From contig CAJTOW010000053.1 in NCBI GenBank assembly GCA_910577655.1, forward strand, positions 1-25,830: 25,830 nt of DNA, in the 5' to 3' direction. Made by a program: the position numbers and the translations under genes. Origin of the DNA: an uncultured Lachnospiraceae bacterium (GTDB lineage Bacteria; Bacillota; Clostridia; Lachnospirales; Lachnospiraceae). This document shows positions 6,701-13,419 of this stretch, in pieces (within the stretch, counting starts at the first letter, position 1; the number at the start of each line of letters is the position of its first letter). The notes beneath the pieces were generated by a model. It searched no databases and was not told the DNA's origin. It was given only the letters and a program-made list of their open reading frames with translations.

Positions 6701-7303
6701 ATGAACAAGGTGATCAGCATCAGTCGGGAGTTTGGCAGCGGCGGCCGGGAGATCGGCTTCCGTCTGGCCGAGAAGCTGGGGATACCCTTTTATGACAAGG
6801 AGATCATCTCCATGGCATCAGAGGACAGTAATATCGCGGAGGAGGTATTTCATGCCCATGATGAAGTGCTGGGTATGAAGGAACGTACCAGTCACGACTA
6901 TGTTTCCGTGAATCCGTTTTCGTCCCTTTACGAAGTTCCGGTGTCAGATCAGGTATTCATGCTGCAGTCCCAGATTATCCGGAGGCTGGAGCAGCGGGGC
7001 CCCTGCGTGATTATCGGGAGATGTTCGGATATCATTGTGACTGATGCATTTCGCGTCTTTATCTGTGCAGGGATGAAGAAACGCCTGGAGCGTATGCAGT
7101 CCCTGGAACCAGGGGAGAGTCCCAGAAAGCTGGAGACGCGGATGCGGGGGATCGACCGGAAGCGCCGGGAGTATTACCAGTATTACAGCGGCAATGAGTG
7201 GGGAAATCCACGGAACTACGATCTGTGTCTGAACAGCGGCAGCCTGGGGGTGACCCGCTGTGTAGATATGATCACGGCATGTCTGCATTTGTCCGCCCAA
7301 TGA
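6701..7303 (+). CDS. Cytidylate kinase-like family protein
   Basis: A 200-residue P-loop protein of the cytidylate kinase-like family (Cytidylate_kin2). The opening MNKVISISREFGSGGREIG is the family's nucleotide-binding loop, followed by LAEKLGIPFYDKEII. Later motifs are PCVIIGRCSDIIV, KRLERM and IDRKRREYYQYYSGNEWGNPRNYDLCLNSGSLG. The fold belongs to the nucleoside monophosphate kinases, but true CMP kinase activity is not established for this family; housekeeping Cmk is a different protein. GGGAGG lies 10 bases before the ATG; a second ATG four bases earlier is out of frame. The DUF1266 lipoprotein gene starts 28 bp after its stop, so the two are probably co-transcribed. Confidence 0.85.
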   Translation: MNKVISISREFGSGGREIGFRLAEKLGIPFYDKEIISMASEDSNIAEEVFHAHDEVLGMKERTSHDYVSVNPFSSLYEVPVSDQVFMLQSQIIRRLEQRGPCVIIGRCSDIIVTDAFRVFICAGMKKRLERMQSLEPGESPRKLETRMRGIDRKRREYYQYYSGNEWGNPRNYDLCLNSGSLGVTRCVDMITACLHLSAQ

Positions 7304-7331
7304 TTACAAATTTCAGCGAGGAGAGAAAAGT

Positions 7332-8669
7332 ATGAGAAAAAATGTGAAAAAGCAGGCAGCCGTTCTGCTGGCAGCTGCGGCCTTGGGACTGATGACCACA
7401 GCCTGCGGCGGTTCCAAGGAGACAGGCGGCAGCTCGACTTCCACTACAACAGCAGCCGGAGCAGAGACTACCACAGCAGCAGCGACGGAAGCACCAGAGG
7501 ATCTGCCGGATTCCGCAGAGTATACCTCAGCAGATGGAATGTACAAGGTGACTCTTCTGGAGGGCCTTGAGCAGACAGATATGCAGTTTCAGGCCAATTC
7601 CAGCATGATGGGTCTGGACGGCGGTTCCTCAAGACAGGGATTCTCCGGTATTTCCCTGGGAAGCCCCAAGGGAAGCGTTCCCGGGAACCCGGCCAAGATG
7701 GAGAGTCTGGAAGACTACGCAGATCACGTGGTGGGACTGGCGCTTAATGGTTCCGGTGTCACCGTGGAGTGGGCGGATGTGGATCCGCAGGCACCGGCTC
7801 CGGAGGGGGCAGAGCGCTGTCTGGCCAGAGAGGGCAAGGCGAAAGTAGCCGGAACCAGTGGTCTGGCCTACGCTTACTATGTAGAGACCGCAGACAGCTA
7901 TTATTCTGTTATTGCCATCGGCAATGACGATGATGTAGAGGATGCCAAGAAGGTTCTTTCTGTGGAGATTCTCGGCGGTGCCGCCGCCGAAGGCAGCAAG
8001 GCATTTATCAGCGGATTGTCAGCAGTTCTGGATACAGTCAATGGCGCCAGTGTTATGGATACCGTCAAAGCCCTGGAGGATATGGGCGCGGATGAAAGTC
8101 AGCTTCAGACCCTGGCAGTCCAGGCCCAGCAGTCCCTGGCAGACAGCTGGGGCGTGGAGGATGCAGCCGGTTTGATGGAGATGGCTGACTGGCTGATGAG
8201 CGAAGGCCACAACAAGGATGCCATGGATCTGTTAAATGAGTTCGGCGCTACCGGAGCACCTGATCTGGAGACACTGACCGCAGAACTGCAGGCAGAGGAC
8301 GAAGAAACCTATAACAGCCTGGTAGCTGCTTATAAAGCCTGGTCTGCTTACGGGGATGCAGCAATCTCTGCCTGGGATCTGAGCCGTGTATGCACCATCA
8401 TGGGCTTTGGCTATGCCGCAGGCTACTGCACCTACGAAGAAGCTATGGACAAATCCCTGGAGGTAGCGAAGAAGGCGCAGGAATCCTTCGGTTCCTGGGA
8501 TGATTTCAACCAGAGCTATCTGTGTGGCTATGCCTTCTGGGCAGGGGAAGATATGGAAGATCCGGACAACTCCGTTGCAGACCGGATTGATATTGTAGAT
8601 ACCCTGGGTGCCCAGGCCAATGGTCCTTTCTCCGCAGACTGGAATATGGCACTGGAGAAAGAGTGGTAA
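7332..8669 (+). CDS. Lipoprotein with C-terminal DUF1266 domain
   Basis: A 445-residue predicted lipoprotein. A basic N terminus and hydrophobic stretch end in LMTTAC, with lipidation expected at C25. A Thr/Ala/Ser/Glu-rich linker (about 26-58) would extend it from the membrane. The middle part (about 60-210) resembles no family I can name. The C-terminal ~170 residues match DUF1266: AWDLSRVCTIMGFGYAAGY, then YEEAMDKSLEVAKKAQESFGSWDDFNQSYLCGYAFW. DUF1266 is of unknown function and is often found in cytoplasmic proteins, so a lipid-anchored extracellular version deserves note. GAGGAGAG precedes the ATG. A Family 2 repeat and then a Family 3 terminator-like hairpin follow it. Confidence 0.8.
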   Translation: MRKNVKKQAAVLLAAAALGLMTTACGGSKETGGSSTSTTTAAGAETTTAAATEAPEDLPDSAEYTSADGMYKVTLLEGLEQTDMQFQANSSMMGLDGGSSRQGFSGISLGSPKGSVPGNPAKMESLEDYADHVVGLALNGSGVTVEWADVDPQAPAPEGAERCLAREGKAKVAGTSGLAYAYYVETADSYYSVIAIGNDDDVEDAKKVLSVEILGGAAAEGSKAFISGLSAVLDTVNGASVMDTVKALEDMGADESQLQTLAVQAQQSLADSWGVEDAAGLMEMADWLMSEGHNKDAMDLLNEFGATGAPDLETLTAELQAEDEETYNSLVAAYKAWSAYGDAAISAWDLSRVCTIMGFGYAAGYCTYEEAMDKSLEVAKKAQESFGSWDDFNQSYLCGYAFWAGEDMEDPDNSVADRIDIVDTLGAQANGPFSADWNMALEKEW

Positions 8670-8691
8670 TTCAGACACACTCTGGTATTAA

Positions 8692-8757
8692 GGGTGGATG
8701 CCCGATGCTTCATGTCTGGCGCAGCCGGACATGAAGATGCGTCCCGTGAATAGTAAC
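8692..8757 (-). repeat. Family 2 palindromic repeat, copy B (inverted)
   Basis: The reverse complement of this 66-bp unit aligns without gaps to copy A and matches 48 of 54 positions of copy C. One stem pair that is T-A in copies A and C is A-T here (the arms read CTTCATG / CATGAAG instead of CTTCTTG / CAAGAAG), a paired change that keeps the stem. Confidence 0.85.
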
Positions 8758-8768
8758 ATATAAAGAAA

Positions 8769-8865
8769 GGCTGTCGGAAAATGGCGTCAGCATATAATAT
8801 ATCATGGTGATAGTTGGATCATCTGACATATTGTATGCAGGCAGCATTTTCTGACAGCCCTTTTT
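8769..8865 (+). repeat. Family 3 long hairpin, copy 1, terminator-like
   Basis: GGCTGTCGGAAAAT (8769-8782) pairs with ATTTTCTGACAGCC (8846-8859), with one G-T pair. GCATATAATAT (8790-8800) pairs with ATATTGTATGC (8828-8838). TTTTT follows at 8861-8865, so it could end transcription of the DUF1266 gene. Bases 8770-8800 match 13240-13270 at 22 of 31 positions without a gap. Confidence 0.75.
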
Positions 8866-8914
8866 ATTTCTGTGAAGACAAGCGGATCCCGGACTTGTCT
8901 GATTTACTATGCAC

Positions 8915-8944
8915 GTTACAGCCAGTCCTCACATTAACTATTAA
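8915..8944 (+). promoter_or_regulatory. Possible promoter of the hemerythrin-regulator gene
   Basis: GTTACA (8915-8920) and TATTAA (8939-8944) are 18 bp apart, 28 bases before the ATG. Both boxes are imperfect. Confidence 0.3.
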
Positions 8945-8972
8945 TATAGACTTTAATGAAGGAGGACTATAT

Positions 8973-10319
8973 ATGGAAAACCAGCTGGTATGGAAAGACG
9001 AATTCAACATCGGCGTTAAGATTATCGACGAAGAGCACCAGCGGCTATTTAAACTGATAAACCGGCTCTTTTCTCTTGTGCGGGAAGAGCACAAAAGCGC
9101 AAGAGCATGCCAGGAGGGCATTAAATATTTCAAAGCACATGCGGTAAAGCATTTTGAGGACGAAGAAACCTATATGGAACTGATCGGTTACGAGGATCTG
9201 GAAACCCACCGGCGTGTTCACAAGAACTTCCGGGAGGACACGCTTCCGGCCCTGGAGCGGGAGCTGGAGAACAGCGATTATTCCCATGAGGCCGTGATCC
9301 ACTTCCTGGCGGTCTGCGCCGGCTGGCTCATCGGCCACACACTGACCGAAGACCGGGCCATCACCGGAGGAAAGGTGGGGAAATGGGAGGACCTGCTTCC
9401 GGAAGAAGAGCTGGAAGCCATCCGCCAGGTGATCTCCAGACTCCTGCACGATATGTTCCAGCTGAAGGCCCATGTTATCAGTGAGTCCTACGACGGAGAA
9501 AAATTCGGCAATGGCATCTACTACCGGGTAGTCTATGGCAGGGAACAGGACGAAGGAAAATGGGAAATCTTCCTGATCTTTGAGGATAAGCTTCTGGTCA
9601 ATACGGTAGGGAAGATCATGGGGATCCGCTCCGGGAAGCTGGACGTCATGCTGATGAGTGCCTGCCGGTATACAGCCAGCCAGTTTGTATGGCGGGTGAT
9701 GCAGCATTTTCCGGCCTTAAGTACCTACGAGATGCAGGAAGAGAACTTCCTGACCTATGACCAGTTCCAGAAAGCCTTTGAAACGAAGAAACCCCAGGTC
9801 AGCCTGCTGTTCAACACCAGCGGGGGCTATTTTGCCTACTGTGTCATCGCTCCCCACTTGTTCCAGCACTCCATTGGGACCCCCCTGGAAGTGGAAAATG
9901 AAATGTCGGAGATTGAGAAATATCTTACCGGAAGAGACGGCAGCCAGAAGCCCAAGGTGCTAGTGGTAGATGACTCTATGACCATCCGCCAGGGAATGAA
10001 GAGCCTGCTGGAAGGAGAATACGATGTAGCAGCCGTGGGTTCCGGCGTGTCTGCCATCCGGGCTATCACCCTGGATCCGCCGGACCTGATCCTTCTGGAC
10101 TACGAGATGCCGGTCTGCGACGGTGTCCATGTACTGGAAATGCTTCACTCCGAGGATGAATTTGCAGATATTCCGGTTATCTTCCTTACCAGCAAGGATG
10201 ATCCGGACATTGTACGGAAGGTTCTGGCCTTAAAGCCGGAGGGCTATCTGTTAAAATATCTGAAGCCGGTAGAACTCAGGAAGAGAATCCAGGATTACTT
10301 TAAAAAGGCACAGACCTGA
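8973..10319 (+). CDS. Bacteriohemerythrin / response-regulator receiver fusion protein
   Basis: A 448-residue protein. The ATG at 8973 is chosen because GGAGG lies 8 bases before it; an in-frame upstream extension would run through the Family 3 hairpin. Residues 1-~135 are a hemerythrin domain with H22 (DEEHQRLF), H60-x3-E64, H79 and H83, and WLIGHTLTED, matching the di-iron ligand pattern that binds O2 or iron. Residues ~150-320 are unassigned; IFEDKLLVNTVGKIMGI is weakly reminiscent of CheX/CheC-type phosphatases. Residues ~327-445 are a receiver domain: VLVVDDSMTIRQ, the phosphoacceptor in LLDYEMP, FLTSKDD, and YLLKYLKP. There is no DNA-binding or GGDEF output. A role linking oxygen or redox sensing to phospho-signalling is inferred. 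No histidine kinase is adjacent. Confidence 0.88.
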   Translation: MENQLVWKDEFNIGVKIIDEEHQRLFKLINRLFSLVREEHKSARACQEGIKYFKAHAVKHFEDEETYMELIGYEDLETHRRVHKNFREDTLPALERELENSDYSHEAVIHFLAVCAGWLIGHTLTEDRAITGGKVGKWEDLLPEEELEAIRQVISRLLHDMFQLKAHVISESYDGEKFGNGIYYRVVYGREQDEGKWEIFLIFEDKLLVNTVGKIMGIRSGKLDVMLMSACRYTASQFVWRVMQHFPALSTYEMQEENFLTYDQFQKAFETKKPQVSLLFNTSGGYFAYCVIAPHLFQHSIGTPLEVENEMSEIEKYLTGRDGSQKPKVLVVDDSMTIRQGMKSLLEGEYDVAAVGSGVSAIRAITLDPPDLILLDYEMPVCDGVHVLEMLHSEDEFADIPVIFLTSKDDPDIVRKVLALKPEGYLLKYLKPVELRKRIQDYFKKAQT

Positions 10320-10418
10320 TCAGTGATGTTACTATCAGCCTATGCTGCCGGAGGTGTCTTTGTTCATCCAGGCAGCCGATGTCGACATTTATAAAAAAAT
10401 GACAAACTGAGTTATTAG

Positions 10419-10520
10419 TATAATTAACAAATGAGGGCCTATTATTCATCTTGAACCTGTAACGGATATAGGATATGATTATAAAAGACCAGGCAGGATA
10501 CCCTGCCGGAATCAGGAGGG
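10419..10520 (+). promoter_or_regulatory. -10 box, leader hairpin and ribosome site of the amidohydrolase gene
   Basis: TATAAT at 10419-10424 has no clear -35. A leader of roughly 95 bases follows. It ends in GGCAGG-ATAC-CCTGCC (10492-10507), a perfect 6-bp stem lying 6 bases before the AGGAGGG ribosome site (10514-10520). The closeness suggests an effect on translation start. No purine-riboswitch core was seen. Confidence 0.4.
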
Positions 10521-10525
10521 ATAGT

Positions 10526-11920
10526 ATGGCATCTAAGATACTGATCAGAAATGCAAAAGCGGTCGTTACCTGTGACGGGCAGGACCGGGTATACCAGGAC
10601 AGTGATATCCTGGTGGAGGGGCCGAAGATCGTGGCTATCGGACAAGACCTGGAGGCAGGGGATGCGCAGGTCATCAATGCTCAGGGGAAATTCGTGTATC
10701 CGGGTCTTATCAACACCCATCATCATTTTTTCCAGACTTTTGTGAGAAACCTGATCACCATTGATTATCCGAGCCTTACGGTTATGGACTGGATCGACAA
10801 GATCTATCGTATTTTCCAGATCATTGACAATGATGTGATCTACTACTCTACACTGACAGCTTTTGCAGATCTGATCAAGCATGGGTGTACCTGCGCCTTT
10901 GACCATCAGTACTGCTATACCACAAGAACCGGCAAGGATCCGGTGGACCGCCAGATGGAGGCGGCGAAGCTTCTGGGTATCCGCTACCATGCAGGCCGCG
11001 GAGCCAACACCCTGCCCCGTGAGGAGGGCAGCTCCATTCCGGAGAATATGCGGGAGACCACAAAAGAATTCCTCCAGGACTGTGAGCGGCTGGCTGGTCT
11101 TTACCACGATACAAAGCCATTTTCCATGAGCCAGATCGTCATGTCTCCTTGTCAGCCCATCAACTGTTATGCAGATACCTTTATTGAGACGGTTCCTCTG
11201 GCCAGACAGCTGGGGATGCGGATGCACACCCATCTGGGCGAGGGGGAGACAGCCGGGATACAGGAGCGGTACGGAAGACGCACCATGGAATGGTGCCGGG
11301 ATATTGGCTTCATCGGTGAGGATGTCTGGTATGCCCACGGCTGGGAGCTGCTTCCGGAGGAATTCCCGGTACTGGCAGAATATGGCACCGGCGTGTCCCA
11401 TTGTCCGGGACCGGCTGTGCTGGGCGGCTTCCCCATCCTGGATATCAAGGCCATGCAGGACGCAGGCATGACCATCAGTCTGGGCTGCGACGGCTCTGCT
11501 ACCAATGACACATCCAGCCTGCTGGATTCCCTGCGTATGGGATACCTGATGCAGACCTGGCATACCAAGGCAAGGGGCGGCAGCGTGTCTGCTTACGATA
11601 TGCTGAAGGTGGCTACGGTCAACGGCGCCAGAACCCTTGGCAGACCGGATCTGGGTTCCTTGGAGCCAGGAAAAGGGGCTGACCTTTTCATGGTAGATGT
11701 GGAGAAGCTGGAGTATGCAGGCGCGCTCCATGATCCGAAGAATTTCCTGGCCCGTGTGGGAGCCACCGGTCCGGTATGGATGACCATGATTAATGGCAGG
11801 GTGGTCTACAAGGACGGGGAGCTTCAGGGCATTGACGAGGAGAAGCTGGCAGCAGACGGCGAGGCAGTCTGCACACGGGTGATCCGTCAGGGGAATGAGG
11901 CATATAAGATATTCATGTAA
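10526..11920 (+). CDS. Amidohydrolase, guanine / 8-oxoguanine deaminase-like (ATZ/TRZ type)
   Basis: A 464-residue metal-dependent amidohydrolase. The ATG at 10526 follows AGGAGGG. An N-terminal beta-sandwich precedes GLINTHHHFFQ, with metal-binding histidines at 65-67. Later metal and catalytic positions are MHTHLGEGE, WYAHGWEL and LGCDGSATND. A C-terminal strand set (LEPGKGADLFMVDVEKLEYAG) completes the fold. The sequence looks most like 8-oxoguanine / guanine / hydroxyatrazine-type deaminases, which remove an exocyclic amine from a purine or triazine ring in the cytoplasm. The adjoining BMP-type importer supports a purine substrate. The 8-oxoguanine specificity itself is not proven by the sequence. 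It probably forms a salvage unit with the downstream transporter, though a separate -10 and leader precede the next gene. Confidence 0.8.
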   Translation: MASKILIRNAKAVVTCDGQDRVYQDSDILVEGPKIVAIGQDLEAGDAQVINAQGKFVYPGLINTHHHFFQTFVRNLITIDYPSLTVMDWIDKIYRIFQIIDNDVIYYSTLTAFADLIKHGCTCAFDHQYCYTTRTGKDPVDRQMEAAKLLGIRYHAGRGANTLPREEGSSIPENMRETTKEFLQDCERLAGLYHDTKPFSMSQIVMSPCQPINCYADTFIETVPLARQLGMRMHTHLGEGETAGIQERYGRRTMEWCRDIGFIGEDVWYAHGWELLPEEFPVLAEYGTGVSHCPGPAVLGGFPILDIKAMQDAGMTISLGCDGSATNDTSSLLDSLRMGYLMQTWHTKARGGSVSAYDMLKVATVNGARTLGRPDLGSLEPGKGADLFMVDVEKLEYAGALHDPKNFLARVGATGPVWMTMINGRVVYKDGELQGIDEEKLAADGEAVCTRVIRQGNEAYKIFM

Positions 11921-11960
11921 AGAAAGAAGTTAATATCCGTTTATATGAACCGGATTTAAC

Positions 11961-12028
11961 TATAATGAAAGTATTCTGTGGGTTTGAGGCCCGCAGGCAT
12001 GGCGGCGGTCCATATCCGGACTGCCGCC
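11961..12028 (+). promoter_or_regulatory. -10 box and two-hairpin leader of the BMP importer operon
   Basis: TATAAT lies at 11961-11966. Two adjacent hairpins follow: CTGTGGG / CCCGCAG (11976-11982 with 11990-11996) and GGCGGCGGTCC / GGACTGCCGCC (12001-12011 with 12018-12028, one G-T pair, 6-base loop). No T tract follows. They occupy most of the predicted ~90-base leader. Confidence 0.5.
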
Positions 12029-12063
12029 CGAAATGTACACAGACAAAAAGGAGAGAAAAAATT

Positions 12064-13176
12064 ATGAAAAACATGAAGAAAATGTCAGCAGTGATTCTGG
12101 CAGCATCTATGGCAATGATGTCCCTGACGGGTTGCGGCGGTTCCGGGGATGCAGCAGAGACCACGGGGACACCGGCAGCTACTGAGGCGGCAAAGACAGA
12201 GGCTGAGGCAGAGACCGGTGCAGCTGAGGCAGAGAATGAGGAGACAGAGGCACAGGCAGCAGCCACGGACAAGACCTACAAGGTAGCTATGTGCCTGTCC
12301 GGCGCAGCCAATGATATGGGCTGGTGCCAGGTGGCTTACGAGGGGCTGAAGCTTCTGGAGTCAGAGTATGGCTGTGAGATCGCTTATACGGAGAATCTGA
12401 CTCCTGATGATATTGAGGCTGCTTTCGCGGATTATGCGTCCAATGGCTATGATGTGGTCATCGGTCACGGCTATGAGTTTGGTGATCCGGCCATGGAGGT
12501 GGCAGAGCAGTATCCGGATGTCAAGTTCATCGTGACAGAGGGGGAGGTTTCCGCAGATAACGTAGCTTCCTATGTATCTAGCTGTGAGGAAGGCGGCTAC
12601 ATCATGGGTATGCTGGCAGCCGGCATGAGTGAGACCGGTAAGATCGGTTATGTAGGCCCGATTCAGGGTGCTTCCCTTGTGAAAATCATGAATGGCTTTG
12701 AGGATGGCGCCAGGGAAGTGAATCCGGATATCGAGGTGCAGACCGCATGGACCGGTTCCTTCACCGATACGGCTCTTGGCAAGGAAGCTGCCCAGGCCAT
12801 GATCGACAACGGCGCCGACGTCATCGGACATTGTGCCAACGAAGCCGGTACCGGCTGTATCAATGCGGCTAAGGAAGCTGGCGTTTACGCAACCGGTGAT
12901 TCCTACGACCAGAATGATCTGGCCCCCGACACGGTGCTGTCTTCTTCCGTATATCATATCCCCCACGTGATCGAGCTGGCCTTCGCGTCTGTTGCAGACG
13001 GAAGCTTTGCCGGCGGTATCTATAATTTTGGTATGAAGGAGGATGCTGTGAGCGTAGCTCCCTACCATGGTCTGGAGGAGAAGATTCCGGAGGAAGTGAA
13101 GTCCCTGATCGACGAGCGCGTGGCACAGATCAAGTCCGGGGAATTCAAGGTTCCCTGCGATACACAGGTAAGATAA
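12064..13176 (+). CDS. BMP-family ABC transporter substrate-binding lipoprotein
   Basis: A 370-residue lipoprotein. The start at 12064 is supported by AAGGAGAG upstream and by an immediate signal peptide ending in LTGC (C24). An acidic Ala/Glu/Thr linker runs to about residue 70. The rest is a BMP (PnrA-like, Med/TmpC) periplasmic-binding fold: KVAMCLSGAANDMGWCQVAYEG, VVIGHGYEFGDPAMEVAEQYPDVKFI, GYIMGMLAAGMSETGKIGYVGP, and VIGHCANEAGTGCINAAKEAG. Characterised members bind purine or other nucleosides outside the cell. The ATPase and two permeases follow. The 243-base gap after this gene holds two hairpin structures, which would let the binding protein be made in excess over the membrane components. 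Confidence 0.92.
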   Translation: MKNMKKMSAVILAASMAMMSLTGCGGSGDAAETTGTPAATEAAKTEAEAETGAAEAENEETEAQAAATDKTYKVAMCLSGAANDMGWCQVAYEGLKLLESEYGCEIAYTENLTPDDIEAAFADYASNGYDVVIGHGYEFGDPAMEVAEQYPDVKFIVTEGEVSADNVASYVSSCEEGGYIMGMLAAGMSETGKIGYVGPIQGASLVKIMNGFEDGAREVNPDIEVQTAWTGSFTDTALGKEAAQAMIDNGADVIGHCANEAGTGCINAAKEAGVYATGDSYDQNDLAPDTVLSSSVYHIPHVIELAFASVADGSFAGGIYNFGMKEDAVSVAPYHGLEEKIPEEVKSLIDERVAQIKSGEFKVPCDTQVR

Positions 13177-13185
13177 TAGGCCGGT

Positions 13186-13204
13186 ATGGGAAACGGATTC
13201 CCAT
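13186..13204 (+). promoter_or_regulatory. Small hairpin after the binding-protein gene
   Basis: ATGGGAA-ACGGA-TTCCCAT is a perfect 7-bp stem starting 10 bases after the stop codon. No T tract follows. A role in protecting the 3' end of the binding-protein mRNA is possible. Confidence 0.45.
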
Positions 13205-13238
13205 GAAGGCAGAAGGCGCATAAAATGAAATAGGCCAG

Positions 13239-13391
13239 AGCTGCCGCAAAATGACAGGATCACACAATATGTGGCATGGGTATGTTTTATCCCATTGCCA
13301 TATATAGGCAACCGTTCAGACAGGCAATGGACCGTCTGAACGGTTACATATATTGTGTAATTGACAGATTTTGCGGCGGCTTTTGTCTTTT
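13239..13391 (+). promoter_or_regulatory. Family 3 long hairpin, copy 2, with switch-like nested pairings
   Basis: The outer stem AGCTGCCGCAAAAT (13239-13252) pairs with ATTTTGCGGCGGCT (13368-13381). ACACAATAT (13262-13270) pairs with ATATTGTGT (13350-13358). TTTTGTCTTTT follows at 13381-13391. Nested inside are AACCGTTCAGAC / GTCTGAACGGTT (13310-13321 with 13334-13345), which resembles Family 1 termini, and three segments a (GGCATGGG, 13273-13280), b (CCCATTGCC, 13291-13299) and c (GGCAATGG, 13323-13330). Segment b can pair with a or with c, and c sits in the loop of the 12-bp hairpin. The ATPase start codon is 29 bases downstream. It may act as an attenuator, or may simply be a repeat insertion. 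Confidence 0.65.
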
Positions 13392-13419
13392 CACGGAGAC
13401 GACAGAAAGGAAAGACGGT

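Noticed and set aside
8814..8972. In-frame upstream extension of the hemerythrin-regulator protein from 8814
   Set aside because: It runs through the Family 3 hairpin and lacks a ribosome site. GGAGG before 8973 and the hemerythrin N terminus fix the start there.
10320..10525. Purine riboswitch before the deaminase gene
   Set aside because: I looked for the conserved three-way-junction core and loop sequences and did not find them. Only a small hairpin near the ribosome site is present.
10442..11731. A 429-codon minus-strand frame opposite the amidohydrolase
   Set aside because: The plus-strand frame carries all catalytic motifs; the minus frame has no start signal or known domain.
13276..13419. 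In-frame upstream extension of the importer ATPase
   Set aside because: The stretch is made of nested palindromes, and the ABC domain begins at the 13420 start with its own ribosome site.
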